Assembly (NCBI GenBank): GCA_946965045.2
Contig: OX337240.1
Location: 2,294,001 to 2,358,000 of the forward strand
From: Epithemia pelagica
Taxonomy: Eukaryota > Bacillariophyta > Bacillariophyceae > Surirellales > Surirellaceae
Length of the DNA stretch: 64,000 nucleotides
Reading direction: 5' to 3'
Positions 1 through 11,400 of this stretch are shown one piece after another; position 1 is the first letter of the stretch, and the number at the start of each line of letters is the position of its first letter. The translations under genes and the position numbers were made by a program. The notes below the pieces were generated by a model that was given only the letters and a program-made list of their open reading frames with translations, had not been told where the DNA came from and searched no databases.

Positions 1-288
1 ATGTACTGAGCCTACTTAGATGTACATGGATCGGTATCCCCCCCAGCCCTTACCATGGCGGAGAAAGCGAATTTGCGTGTCGACAGTCGACAAATCGACA
101 TGGTCGCTTATGGGTCGCTTAAGACTCAGTGCCAATATTCGTACGTCTTCTGGTCAGCTTTTCGAGCGACGACCATATCATAGCAATCATACAACAGAAG
201 CAGCATCCAACGCGGCGAGAAGGCATTGGCAGCCTTGAACGATTCTTGGTCACACTCCATACCCTGACTTTTGCGGTCGTCATCTTCA
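1..288. other. left-edge non-coding stretch
   Basis: No convincing gene. An in-frame stop at 265-267 precedes the next gene, so that gene cannot extend leftwards in one exon. An upstream exon is possible but not visible. Confidence 0.5.
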
Positions 289-2097
289 ATGGCTCCCGCA
301 GGCCCTCCCTTGGTATACTTTCACGTGTCTCGTGGAGCCAATGGTTCGACGTCCTCGTTGTGTCCCTTTGGCAATGAAAGCGTCTCGTTTGACTTGTTTC
401 AAGGCAGTTGTGTATGGTTGACTGGCAATTCTGGATTGGGCAAAACGACCTTGGTCCGATACCTGGCTGGATTGGCCTCTCACCAAGATTTGAAACGCTT
501 GGACATTCAGGTCGACAACTGTGATTGGAATCCAACCTTGCCGCCATTGGAACGATGTGGCATGCTGTTTCAACAAACCACCTTGTTGGATGCCTTGACT
601 GTGGCCGGAAACTTGGCCGTGGCGCTTCAGCAACGAACCAATGGGAGCTCCAAGGCAGATCGACCCACTTCCTTGGAGTCTGAAATCAAGTATTGGATGG
701 AACTGGTGGGGCTCGATTATGCCCGCGATGCCAATAAGAAACCAACGCAACTTTCGGGTGGCATGGCACGACGAGCTTCGCTCGCCTTACAATTAGCCCA
801 ACATAAGCATGTCATTGTCTTGGATGAACCATTCACTGGGTTGGATCGAGATGCGGCGATTTCTGTGGCCAAGGAATTGTGGAACTTGCGACGACTCGAC
901 TCACAATCACCACAAACCAATGGGACTAGTCATCACAATGGGAGAGCGACACGAACAGCCATTGTCCTCATTTCACATGAACCAGAATATGCCAATATTG
1001 TCCTATATGGTCCACAGAAGCAAAATCAGGAAACGCAAAACGGACAAAATTCTCAGCCAGCGTTGCACAATGTAGTTGTGACATTGGCGGAACCTGTCAA
1101 ACGAATGACAAGCGACGAGAACCATAGTACATGGACGAAACCAAATTTGTTTGGAATTTCATGGTGGCATCGCTTTGTAGAAAAATGGCTGGATTACACC
1201 CTGTGGTCTTTCCCCTTGATTGCCTTGACGTTTTGTGCCTGTGGTTTGGCGATTAGCATGCTGTCTTGTGACATTTTGGCTCGGTTAGACGTCAAAGACC
1301 AAGTCATGGAAATCTTGGACGAACATGTCAAACCCATGCTCAAATACTTGACAGGACAAGAAGACAATGCCATGGCTATGATTATGGTCAAGATGAAGGT
1401 ACAAGCCATGTTGCAATCCACTTTACCCCAAGCCAAGGCCACCTTGTACGCCGTCGGCATGGCTCATTTGTTTTGTTTGGAAATTGGACCTCTGTTGACG
1501 GCCTTGTTGTTGTGTGGGCGGATTGGGGGCTCCTATGCCGGCAAAGTCGCCACTCTTCAAGCCACACAACAGTCGTCCTTGTTGCAAACCATGGGGATTT
1601 CGCCCTTGTCGTGGACCTTGTTTCCGGCCTTGGCAGCAGCCTCTTTGGCGGCGCCCTTTTTGACCATTCTCGGCACTGGACTGGCCTTGATCTTGGGAGG
1701 AATCGTGGGACCTACCTACTATGGTATTGGCACATCGTTTCAAGAGTATCAACAACATTTACAGGATGCCATTTTCCCAACCTTGCGAGTCCAGTTTGTG
1801 GAAGGACCGCATAACCTTTGGTTTCCCTTGGAAACCACCTTTGTATCTTCCAACGCTGCGTTGCTACCGGATCTGGTGATTGAACTTGCCACCTATCCTC
1901 CTTGCTTTTTGCTTTTGAAATCGCTCGTCTACATGGCCCTGGTCCTGACCGTAGCCCAAACGTGTGCGGCTCTACGAGGTTCCCAACTCACCCCACGCGG
2001 TGTCCCCCACGTCATTACCTCGGCCGTCGTTGTGGCCAGTTTGCTCATTATTGTTGCGGATTGGGCCTTTTCGCAATTGTGGCTGATGCGACACTAA
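289..2097 (+). CDS. fused MlaF-type ATPase / MlaE-type permease (ABC lipid transporter)
   Basis: A 602-residue protein predicted to extract or move phospholipid-like substrates across or between membranes. Residues 30-250 form an ABC ATPase: Walker A GNSGLGKTT (46-54), signature LSGGM (155-159), Walker B VIVLDEP (175-181). Residues ~300-600 are hydrophobic and carry the MlaE/TGD1 permease hallmark EIGPLLTALLLCGRIGGS from residue 398, plus the family's C-terminal Asp-containing helix (VADWAFSQLW). Bacteria (MlaF+MlaE) and plants (TGD3+TGD1) make these as separate proteins; here they are one chain. The start is the first ATG after an in-frame stop at 265-267. No signal or transit peptide follows it, so the target membrane is unknown unless an upstream exon exists. 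Family assignment is firm; substrate and location are inference. Confidence 0.87.
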   Translation: MAPAGPPLVYFHVSRGANGSTSSLCPFGNESVSFDLFQGSCVWLTGNSGLGKTTLVRYLAGLASHQDLKRLDIQVDNCDWNPTLPPLERCGMLFQQTTLLDALTVAGNLAVALQQRTNGSSKADRPTSLESEIKYWMELVGLDYARDANKKPTQLSGGMARRASLALQLAQHKHVIVLDEPFTGLDRDAAISVAKELWNLRRLDSQSPQTNGTSHHNGRATRTAIVLISHEPEYANIVLYGPQKQNQETQNGQNSQPALHNVVVTLAEPVKRMTSDENHSTWTKPNLFGISWWHRFVEKWLDYTLWSFPLIALTFCACGLAISMLSCDILARLDVKDQVMEILDEHVKPMLKYLTGQEDNAMAMIMVKMKVQAMLQSTLPQAKATLYAVGMAHLFCLEIGPLLTALLLCGRIGGSYAGKVATLQATQQSSLLQTMGISPLSWTLFPALAAASLAAPFLTILGTGLALILGGIVGPTYYGIGTSFQEYQQHLQDAIFPTLRVQFVEGPHNLWFPLETTFVSSNAALLPDLVIELATYPPCFLLLKSLVYMALVLTVAQTCAALRGSQLTPRGVPHVITSAVVVASLLIIVADWAFSQLWLMRH

Positions 2098-2695
2098 TTC
2101 ATTGCGCGCCACCACCACAACTCCATCGTGGTACGTGGACCAAGAAGAAGAAGCTCCATACATGTGGCATTGTTGGATTCTTGGATTGTCGGTATCATGG
2201 TGTTTGGCCAATGGGTCCCGTGACTTTTAGAAGCACAAAGGGATCATGCATCTAGCCCTCGCAAAACAGGAAACAATGACTAGGTAGGGTTCCACACACA
2301 ATTCTCGGCAGTGACAGATAGAGTCTCTCATCTTGAAATATTATGAACACGGTAGATGAATCATGGTAAAGTTCAATTGAGCGCATGTACTATGTGTAGG
2401 CCTTTGTCGAAAATCTACTGCTCCTTCCTTGGGGTCGGTGATTCAGGTAGACATTCCACATCAAAGATCCCTTACCATATTGTCAATTGTGATCCCATGA
2501 CCTAACCTTACTAAACTCCAGAGCTGGACAGAAGGTCGGGACGAAGGACTTCTGATTTTTGCACCTAGTCCGCTTTTTCCTTCATGAGTTCTCCCCGCTG
2601 GGGAAGAGGATTTTGATAAGATCCGGAAGTAAAACATCGCGTATCCCGGGGCGTTCGAAAAGATTCCATTTCTCCCTTCCCGCTCACAACTCACG
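2098..2695. other. intergenic
   Basis: About 600 nt between two same-strand genes. No RNA gene, repeat or credible ORF seen; presumably the 3' UTR of one gene and promoter of the next. Confidence 0.5.
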
Positions 2696-3580
2696 ATGAC
2701 AGGATTACAGCCGCAGAGGCTCTTCTACGCTGGAAGATTGATGGGTAGATTTATGGGTATCTTCCTTCTTTTTTGCCAAGTGAGTTGTGTCTTCGGTACG
2801 ATGAGTCCTTCGCATGCTCTCGCTCCAACAGAGGGGAGAGAAGACAAGCCAACCAGAGACATCCGCACCATGGATCGGGCCAACACGATCGTTCTTGATT
2901 GCAGTGAAGCTCGAGAGGGAAATTACCATGATGACTATTATTCTTATCGACGCCACCGCGCGAAAAGCAAACATACATGTGAGATTTCAGATCATGCTCG
3001 AGGAAAGTATCGGGGTGGAAGCAACTACTGCATCTTTGAGTTCTACTCCAACACCTCCAGTGAAACAGCTTGTGCCACCAATGACAGGATTCCAACAGCG
3101 AGGAGAAAGGACTACATCAAGTACTGGCCTGATGAATGTTTGTACGATTTCCCTCGCTGTTACGACTTGGCAAACGAGAAAGATGTCTATCAAACGTATT
3201 TTTGTCAAAAGAAATGGAAAATGCTGAATTTCCCCAACATTACTCATGTGAGTGTGGACTGTTCTTTGGATGTTCAAACTCGACAACGCGAACGAAGCAT
3301 GGAATTTTGGCAAAATGTTGGCGTTGTCATCCTGGTCTGTCTATTTTACTTGGTCGTGGGAGTGGCTTGTTTCTGGTGTTGTCGCCGCTGTATCCGGGAA
3401 CTTCGAGCTACAGCCCGAGCCCACAATGAGAATCGGGACATGGAGGATTACGAGTTCACTGTTGTTTCTGTCATGTGTTGTGGTTATTGGTGCATTGTCA
3501 AACAAGCCCTACCTACCACACGTGCCGAACGATCCGGTTTGACCAATGCCTCGGTCAACCGCTCTGTAGAAATGACCTGA
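2696..3580 (+). CDS. hypothetical Cys-rich type I membrane protein
   Basis: A 294-residue protein with a hydrophobic N-terminal segment (residues ~15-35, MGIFLLFCQVSCVFG) that fits a signal peptide. A ~170-residue ectodomain rich in Cys, Tyr and Arg follows, with N-glycosylation-type sites, then one transmembrane helix (about 204-226) ending in a CCRRC motif. The cytosolic tail is ~65 residues and contains further Cys pairs that could be palmitoylated. The ATG at 2696 is the first in frame. No known domain was recognised. It may be a surface protein; function unknown. Confidence 0.65.
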   Translation: MTGLQPQRLFYAGRLMGRFMGIFLLFCQVSCVFGTMSPSHALAPTEGREDKPTRDIRTMDRANTIVLDCSEAREGNYHDDYYSYRRHRAKSKHTCEISDHARGKYRGGSNYCIFEFYSNTSSETACATNDRIPTARRKDYIKYWPDECLYDFPRCYDLANEKDVYQTYFCQKKWKMLNFPNITHVSVDCSLDVQTRQRERSMEFWQNVGVVILVCLFYLVVGVACFWCCRRCIRELRATARAHNENRDMEDYEFTVVSVMCCGYWCIVKQALPTTRAERSGLTNASVNRSVEMT

Positions 3581-3997
3581 CGAGAGTGCAGCACCGTTCG
3601 TAGGTGAAGCATGGAATTGTTTGAATACTGGGCCGATGACCATGAATCATACTATTACGAAATAGGAGTAGGTAAGGTTAGGAGTAGATGTTCAAGGATT
3701 CTTCGGTCCTTCGATATACTCCTGAGCCTCTTGCTAGAGGTATTATTCGTATTAGGGATAAAGATATATACTGAGGTGGGCAGGCTTGAGTATGATTAGG
3801 ATAGTACTTTCTGAAGAGCAATAAGCGTGACAGTAGATGCTTCGTTTGACTCAAACAAGACCCCGCAACCCGCAACCCGCAAACGACAAATTGTCACTTG
3901 AAGGCGTCGTGCTTGGGAAGTTGGAACTGTGTTGTCGTATCATTGAACCTATTGTTGAAATAGCTGCAACATTCCAACTGATTCACAGTTCTACATC
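3581..3997. other. intergenic
   Basis: About 415 nt, A/T-rich in the first half, without a supported gene; probable promoter and 5' UTR of the SNARE gene. Confidence 0.5.
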
Positions 3998-4543
3998 ATG
4001 TCTGTGGCAGAATGGGACAATGAATACGCTCGTCTTGCTCGAGCGGCATCGCAACTTCGAAGTGGGGTTGGCGTGGGCAATGATGCGTCCAGTTTGCAAA
4101 GCGCTTTGCAACGTCTGGAAGCCAGCCTCGAAAACTTACCCCTACAACCTACCGAAATTCAGAGGCGTCGTCGTCTGATTCAGCATCTTACCGAGTCGTC
4201 TTCTGGTTCTGGCTTGGATGCGTCTGGTGGAGGCTTGCAGCAACAGCAAGCACAAACCAAGATGCAACGTGCTATGCAAGAGCAAGACGCAATGATTGAT
4301 GAATTGGCCACCGGAATGGGTCGTTTAAAACACCAAACCCAAGCGATTCATGATGAAGCTGGTATGCATGTCAATCTTCTGAACGAGATGGAAACAAATC
4401 TGGACTCGGCGCAACAAGGATTGGAAGCTGAGACTCGTCGTGCCGCACGACTCAAGGAAGACCAGTCTGTATGGCGATTGCAGCTGATTGTTGCTGGTCT
4501 TTCTATTTTGCTTGTCATGCTCATTCTTCTTGGATTGTCTTAA
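3998..4543 (+). CDS. Qc-SNARE (syntaxin-8/SYP5-like)
   Basis: A 181-residue tail-anchored SNARE expected to act in endosomal/Golgi/vacuolar membrane fusion by giving one helix to a four-helix QabcR bundle. Residues ~90-150 form the SNARE motif, starting QEQDAMIDELATGMGRLK, with heptad hydrophobics and a Gln in the zero-layer region; this opening closely resembles the QDAxIDxL start of syntaxin-8 and SYP5 proteins. A ~20-residue C-terminal membrane anchor (LIVAGLSILLVMLILLGL) ends the protein. The N-terminal ~85 residues are helical, with a poly-Gln/Gly linker before the motif. The ATG at 3998 is the first in frame. The Qc class is well supported; the exact subtype is inferred. Confidence 0.88.
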   Translation: MSVAEWDNEYARLARAASQLRSGVGVGNDASSLQSALQRLEASLENLPLQPTEIQRRRRLIQHLTESSSGSGLDASGGGLQQQQAQTKMQRAMQEQDAMIDELATGMGRLKHQTQAIHDEAGMHVNLLNEMETNLDSAQQGLEAETRRAARLKEDQSVWRLQLIVAGLSILLVMLILLGLS

Positions 4544-5109
4544 GAGGGGAAGCATTTTCATCCATAATTTTGTGGATGCAAGGATGGTATCCAAAGTCAA
4601 TTCCAGGGATGCGCTTTTGCTCTCTTCGAATGCCTCAGTATCAAACGAATGAAGGTGTTTTGTACTCTAGTCATTTCCGCTGATCCTTTCAACAGTTTAT
4701 TATTAGATCAGTCAACGTTCACTGCAAAACTTTTTCTTGTTTGGTTGTTTGGTACAAGCCGTCAATGCATGGCGACCACTCGCCTCTGCCTGTACACGGT
4801 TCACTTCGCTTCTCGACGACAAAATTCGTATTCACAGTGCATTAATAGCTGCTGTTCATTGTAAAAAGGAGCGAAATCGATCCAATGTTCGACCACAATC
4901 ATCCATCGTATGGAGGAAACGAGGACCAACATGCGACCACCGTCAATCTCGCATCTCGCGACCACAACAAGAACTTATGCTAGTTTCTCTAGAAGAATCA
5001 AAAAAACGATCAACATCACGAAACAACGACGTGAACTACAATCCGGACGACCCAAACACCATCCAAGCCAACGGAGGGAGTCCACTACGTACCTGAGAGC
5101 CCGCGTCCG
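4544..5109. other. intergenic, then probable 5' UTR of the non-LTR element
   Basis: The stretch is ordinary T-rich sequence until about 4865, then becomes strongly A/C-rich on the + strand, the same bias as the retroelement that follows. I take about 4865 as an approximate 5' end. No target-site duplication was found. Confidence 0.4.
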
Positions 5110-8100
5110 ATGGTCACGCCTAGGGGGCGAAACGCGGACCCGCCATGGGTTTTTTTGGCTGCAAACCGAACTCCCATGGTCCACCCACGACCGAAATGCC
5201 GATCCGGCGCAACCGCACCCCCGCCAATCGGGACAAAACACATGAATCGCATGGCGAACCAACCTATGACCATGCAAACGCTCCATGGTCTGAGGAAATC
5301 CAAACCAAACGACCACGACGGCATACAGGCCCACCATGGTGCCCAAAAGGCCCAAAAGGCCCAAAGAAAAACCCCGGAGTCCAACACCAACGGTCATCCG
5401 CTCCCCACTCCAGCGACACGCCACAGCCAAACCGACACCCACACGAGGCAGGAGGAAAACAACCAACCAGGACCCGCCTCCAGGCCAGCCCACCAACCAA
5501 CAAACCGTCCTCAACCACCAACCAATCAAACCGGCACCAAACAATCGATGAACAGGAAAAGACACGACGCTACAGCCGTCCACCCACTCCCCGGCCAACT
5601 TCAACACCCAGACAACACCACGGCACCAAGAGCCGCAACAAGAACCACCGCCACCCAGACCGACCCACCGACACTTGTCGGCATCCAAGGACACATCCCA
5701 GATGGACCGAACCGAGCACCCAACAAGGGAAGACAACCGGCCAGTCATTTGCGAGCAATGAATGGTCATAGTCATAAAGCCAACTCATCGCAAGAAACGA
5801 ACAACGAAACCATCCTCACAAAAAATACGAAAACCAAGAGTTTTCCCCAGATTCGAACACCACCAGCACCCAGCAGCAACAACGCCGACAACAACCCACC
5901 AGCATCAACCATGCAAGTCCACTCCAAGCCCTCCTCCGGCCGCCGTCAGTCACGTGCCAAATCGCAAGGCCCAGCCAAACCCTTCTCGTACAACGACTCC
6001 ACCACCATTACCGCCATCACCCCTGAACGCCGCTCCCTCATCAACAAAACCAAAACCATCGCCCAAGAAAACAACAAACAAAAAGAAACAATGATTCCGA
6101 CCGAAAACCATAAAAACAAAACCCAGAAAAATGCAGCCCTCACCATGAACATTGATCCAAACCACCAACAACACGAAGAAGTCGAAAACCACGACGACAC
6201 CGAAGCCAACCCAGACACCGGCATGCAGCAGGACAACGACAACAACCACGCCCAGGAGCACAACGGCGCCAGCCACGAAAACAAAAACGGAAGCGAACCA
6301 GGCCTTCACGACAACCAAGGAGACCCGAACGGCCAAGCCCACAACGATGACCCCAACGACGCCGACCCGGCAAACAATGAGACGGAGGAAGAAGAAATGA
6401 ACGACGACGCCCAAACCAACACGGCAGCCAGCCCCTCCAACCCTTACCGCACCCTCAGGCAACCCCAAAAGCGCGCCCCTTCCCCAGAACCGGCGATGCT
6501 TATCCACCTACACGTCATGGTCAACCACAATCCGAACCCGCAAGCGGAATCGGCTCTGCCCCGTCTTACCGAACAAGCGGTCAAAGACCACTTGAACCAG
6601 GTATTTTTCCACCACAGCAAGCGCGAAGAGCCCATGTGGCTTCAAGTGCACAAAGTTGAATTCATTGAAACCAAACAAGCTGGACGCCCGAGCTTCCGCC
6701 AAAACGACCAACAGCGTCAACGCAACAACAACGGACATGTATCATCCTTCCATGTCACCTTGTCCCCCGCCCCCGCCAACGACGCCTTCGACACAGAAGT
6801 TTTCCGCGAACAAGGCCTTCGGTGTGTGCTACAGATGTGGCACCGTCACAAGAATGACGACTTCTCCCACGACGATTTCGGCGACCCAAGCATCCTGCGG
6901 AACGGAACGCCACAATCCAACCCAACCACCAACCCGCGCTGGGACCAATACAACGTGTACCTCCCAGCAAACAACAACAGGACCAGCGACACCTTCGGGA
7001 TGGTTGTTGGGATTCCAGCACAAGCCATTAAACACCGTCGGGCGGCACAGGACTTGACGGCAGCAATTCAGCACTCCCTCCGAGCCCATCTTCCACGCAA
7101 GCTGGACTGGACGGCCTTCTTCGACCACATCGGGTGCCGATCCGGAACCTTTAGTGGAGAACTCAAAAGCAAACAAAGAGGACAGGTCCCCGTCGTCTAC
7201 ATCACGGCCTCGTCTCGGGCCAACTTCGAACTGCTATTGCGCAGTTACAATGCATTCACAGCAGCCAACAGGGACACCGACATCACGTGGCAAGACAACA
7301 AGATCCAACTCATTCCGATGCCCAAAACCCAAACGAATCGAACAACGACGTTGGAAACAATTAAAGACATTGACCAATTCTTTGGTTCAAGCGTCAAGAT
7401 CCGCCTCCGTCCGATCAACACAGAAGCAACGGACGGCGATTGGAAACAACTCAAAACAATGGACGAGTACATCGCCGTATTCCCCGAATACGACAATGAA
7501 GATCCGGACCCCATCTACTACACATTGATCATGCGAAAGACACCGGACACACACCACTTGACCACCAATACAATCCGCACGCATCCAGGATTCCCGACTA
7601 ATATCCTGCTGCCTACTCTGGCCGCCGTGGCGGCAACCCCTCCGCGGCAACCAAGCACCAACCAGGACACACCGACATCCTCCACTCACACCAACAGGCT
7701 CATCGCCTTCGCAGACCGACTACTACGACGAAAGACCAACTCGGCAGAGGACCACAACCACCAACCAACAACATCAACCAGAGCTCGCAACACTCCACCA
7801 GGCACACCGCCTCCGACAAAAAGAACCGCCACCCACTTTTCAGACGACGGCAATGACGACGACGAAGATCCTTACAACGACGGCACAGACTGGACACAGG
7901 TCGCGACAAACATGGACCACAGCCACCAATACAATCGGCTCGCACACAAACCTGCGCAAAACGACGACCGCAAACCACCGGCACAACAAAACAGCTTTTC
8001 CGCCCTCGCAGAAGATGAACACTCCCACAACAACAAACGCCACCACGACGAGGACGACGTGGACAGAATGGAGACGGAAGAAGACAACGACGACGCACAC

Positions 8101-8400
8101 TCCCAGTCTCTCATCCCCCCGGACGATCTCGACGACAACGAGGCCCATCCGCAATACTCCGCACCAACAGGACACGAAATAGCACTGATCATGCAGTACG
8201 TCCGAAACAACAAACCGTCCCGCACCGCAGAGATGCGAAAATACCTGCAACAAACAAAATCATTCGCGAATGATACCGACGCGGAAGACGCCTGGCGCTA
8301 TGCTCAGTCTCTGGTTCAGACTAGCAGCTCCAGCGTCGCCGGCTCCCGCACCGGCCATGTGGTCCCGCATGCAACATGGGCCAAAGAGCAAAATGAGTAA
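5110..8400 (+). CDS. non-LTR retrotransposon ORF1
   Basis: A 1096-residue protein, expected to bind element RNA and chaperone it. Residues ~1-470 are disordered and rich in Asn, Gln, Pro, Thr and His, with an acidic stretch around 370-450. Residues ~480-850 look folded (for example LIHLHVMVNHNPNPQAESA and later PVVYITASSRANFELLLRSY). The tail is acidic and low in complexity. No CCHC knuckle or known ORF1 fold was recognised. The ATG at 5110 is the first good one, though the frame is open further upstream in neighbouring phases. Its stop (8398-8400) lies inside the ORF2 start region, so the two are probably translated from one RNA. Confidence 0.75.
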   Translation: MVTPRGRNADPPWVFLAANRTPMVHPRPKCRSGATAPPPIGTKHMNRMANQPMTMQTLHGLRKSKPNDHDGIQAHHGAQKAQKAQRKTPESNTNGHPLPTPATRHSQTDTHTRQEENNQPGPASRPAHQPTNRPQPPTNQTGTKQSMNRKRHDATAVHPLPGQLQHPDNTTAPRAATRTTATQTDPPTLVGIQGHIPDGPNRAPNKGRQPASHLRAMNGHSHKANSSQETNNETILTKNTKTKSFPQIRTPPAPSSNNADNNPPASTMQVHSKPSSGRRQSRAKSQGPAKPFSYNDSTTITAITPERRSLINKTKTIAQENNKQKETMIPTENHKNKTQKNAALTMNIDPNHQQHEEVENHDDTEANPDTGMQQDNDNNHAQEHNGASHENKNGSEPGLHDNQGDPNGQAHNDDPNDADPANNETEEEEMNDDAQTNTAASPSNPYRTLRQPQKRAPSPEPAMLIHLHVMVNHNPNPQAESALPRLTEQAVKDHLNQVFFHHSKREEPMWLQVHKVEFIETKQAGRPSFRQNDQQRQRNNNGHVSSFHVTLSPAPANDAFDTEVFREQGLRCVLQMWHRHKNDDFSHDDFGDPSILRNGTPQSNPTTNPRWDQYNVYLPANNNRTSDTFGMVVGIPAQAIKHRRAAQDLTAAIQHSLRAHLPRKLDWTAFFDHIGCRSGTFSGELKSKQRGQVPVVYITASSRANFELLLRSYNAFTAANRDTDITWQDNKIQLIPMPKTQTNRTTTLETIKDIDQFFGSSVKIRLRPINTEATDGDWKQLKTMDEYIAVFPEYDNEDPDPIYYTLIMRKTPDTHHLTTNTIRTHPGFPTNILLPTLAAVAATPPRQPSTNQDTPTSSTHTNRLIAFADRLLRRKTNSAEDHNHQPTTSTRARNTPPGTPPPTKRTATHFSDDGNDDDEDPYNDGTDWTQVATNMDHSHQYNRLAHKPAQNDDRKPPAQQNSFSALAEDEHSHNNKRHHDEDDVDRMETEEDNDDAHSQSLIPPDDLDDNEAHPQYSAPTGHEIALIMQYVRNNKPSRTAEMRKYLQQTKSFANDTDAEDAWRYAQSLVQTSSSSVAGSRTGHVVPHATWAKEQNE

Positions 8401-11400
8401 CCAAGAAATCCTTCCTCCGAGACACTGCCCGGTGCCCGACTGCCCATGGCAAGTGCCTCCACAATCCAACAAACCACATGCGTCCCTCAAGGAGCATCTC
8501 ATCACCACCCACGGGGAAACAAACCCCTCCGACTACATGACCACCAAATACTGCAGCCAACATGGGTTCCACTTGTGTCAAGAATGCGACACACCGACGA
8601 CAATATTCACAACACAAGGACACCTAAGAACACACATAACAAAAAAACATACTAGAAGTAAAACAAACATGCAACTAGTCCTTACAACCTACCGGAATAC
8701 AACGCCAGAGATCGAAAACAACTGGAAGCAAAGCCTTGCCTTCCTGAACCAACTTCGCCCAAGCCCGCCCCCGTTCAGACGGTCCATATGGCACAAGACC
8801 AAACCCCCACTCAGGTCAGAATTTTATGTCACGTATAACAACGTGATAAAATGGGTCCTCGAATCAACGCCGACGTTGGCCCCAGCAATCCTCCGTGATC
8901 ACACACTACCCAAACACGACACCGACTCCAGCCCCCTCTGGAAGCTATTGCTCCTCCTGGAACCATTACTGTTGGCCCCCATCCAAAACACCGTCCACTT
9001 GACATACTCCAACGCTTTCCGTGCCAGACTTTCCCTGCTCAAAACAGGAAGAATCGAGGAACTCTACAACACAATTTGGCACCCAACACCACTGCCGCTC
9101 CAACCACAAAACAGACAGCACAAGAAAAAACGACAACAGAAACAACGACTGAACACCCACAGCGACGGTCCAAACCTTCCACAGTGGAGACTCACCGCGG
9201 CCCAACACACCGCCGACCTGGGAAACTACCGAGCAGCACTCAAAAGGCTGACGACGAATACTCCAACAGCAACCTTAACCCCACCAAGAATTGCAAGATG
9301 TCAGACAGAACTTTTCCCAAAACGACGACAACCACCACCTGGTACACGAGCACAAGGCCACACCAACTTACCGCCACCAACAAACCAATACCTGAAGCTA
9401 GAAGACAACATGACCGAACTAGCACTCCGACAAATGAAACCCGGAACGGCATCGGGACCGTTCGCCACATGCACCGACATACTAGCCGCAATGGCATTAC
9501 ATCGAACAACACGAGCGAAAGACGCCACCAAGCCATACTTCGGAAACATAAAAGCTCTCCTCCAACTGGTGGTGACCGCTCAGGTACCTCCACCGATACA
9601 AACATTGCTTGCCAGCAATTATTTCTTGGCGCTGCACAAAGACATCACCAACCCAGAAAAATTACGACCGATCGGAATTGGAACGGCGATTCGAAGAGTT
9701 GCCGCCAAAACAGCTCTCGTCCATATGACGGACGACATCACGCCACTTCTCCTCAAGGGCGGACAATATGGGATCCAAATCCCAGGCGGGGTCGACTTTG
9801 TCGCCCAGACAACCGCCATGGCGGTCCGGGAATACATCGACAAACACACAGACAACCAAAACACACCAACAGACGACCACAATGACGACCAAAACAACAC
9901 AAAAACAGCAACAAACTCCCCAAGCCGAGCTCTGATTTTGCTTGACTTGACCAACATGTTCAATAACGTGTCGCGCACCGAAGCACGACGAATTCTCTTG
10001 TCAGAGGACGCGACTTGCCCCCTAGTCCCGATCTTTGACCTTCTTTCCAACCATCCTTGCGACTCGTGGTACTTCAACGAAAACCACGAACCACATACAC
10101 TGCAACAAGAAGAGGGATTCCCACAAGGGTGCCCACTTAGCCCATTGTTCTCGTGCTTAGTCCTTCTAGCACTCACGAACCAGTTAAACAAAGAACAAGC
10201 AAAACGTGCATCAACAAGAAAACAGTCAGGAGACATCGGAGACGATAACAAAGGTGGTGTCGCTCATACGGCCTCGATAATGGACGACACATCCGTTTGT
10301 CTACCTCATTGTGACCTACCTTGGTTCCTCTCCCGCTTCCAAGAGCTTGGAGCTCCGCTCGGGATCATCCTCAATCACTCCAAAACCAAAATATTAACAA
10401 CGACCACCGGCAACACGGCCTGCGACACATTGCCCCGCCAAGCACAACAAAAAGTCCAGGAAGCACTATCCTTCCTCTGCCCCGATGAACCAGAACGGGC
10501 CGAAATCACCACAGGAGTCCGTTTCCTCGGACAGCCCATCGGCTCCCACGTATTTGCCAAACAATACATCAGAGAACGGTTAGACAAAATGGTCGACACA
10601 ATGGATCGTATCAGCCAACTCCAAAACTTACAGACACAACACACGCTGTACAAATTCTCTTTGGTTGCATCAATCATGCATTTGCTCCCATCCGACATCA
10701 CCCTTGCCAATCCCGCAGGCGATCAACGATCAACAATGTGGGACAGCGACACCACGAGACGAACCGACAAACTGACAGCACGCTTCCTCGCCCGTCTCAC
10801 CTCCACCAGAGACACGGACGTCAACGAAACAGCGATAATTATTGCGTCACTCCCTCAACGCCTAGGAGGCCTTGGTTACCAAATGGCCTCCTCCGCAGCA
10901 TACCCGCGATTTCTCACTCAGACCGTGAGAGCAATCAAACTTGCGTCGTCCACAGACACACCTATTCCACACGTCCACAGCCGGCCCTTCCTCAACTGGG
11001 AAGACTCCACCACATCAACCATGACCAAATTCCGTAAAGGCCTCTCGCTTTTTGCCCACGAACTGGCAGACAAAGCTCTTTATACCCCATCTCGGTATGA
11101 CAAAAACACACACAACAGTATGATGAACCACATCATGAGAGAACACGCAATCGAAAGACTGTTCACGATAACAGACGCCAACCAACGCATCTTCTTACCT
11201 TCACTGCTCTCCCCACTCACAAGCATGGTCTTTTCTCTGCCGTTGACAGCCTCCGAATTCCGACTTGAGAACGCGGTCTTCAAAACGGCAATGAAGAGAA
11301 AATTACGTCTACCAGTTTTCTCCCAAGACCCCAACCAACCGGCTCCTCATTCTTGCAAATGTGCCAAGAAAACCATACTCGACGCACACGGGGACCACTT

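Noticed and set aside
271-289. Alternative starts upstream of ATG for the MlaFE gene and similarly for the genes at 13569, 25883, 29618, 29879 and 47989
   Set aside because: These longer frames begin with TTG or GTG; in a eukaryote the first ATG with family or context support was preferred.
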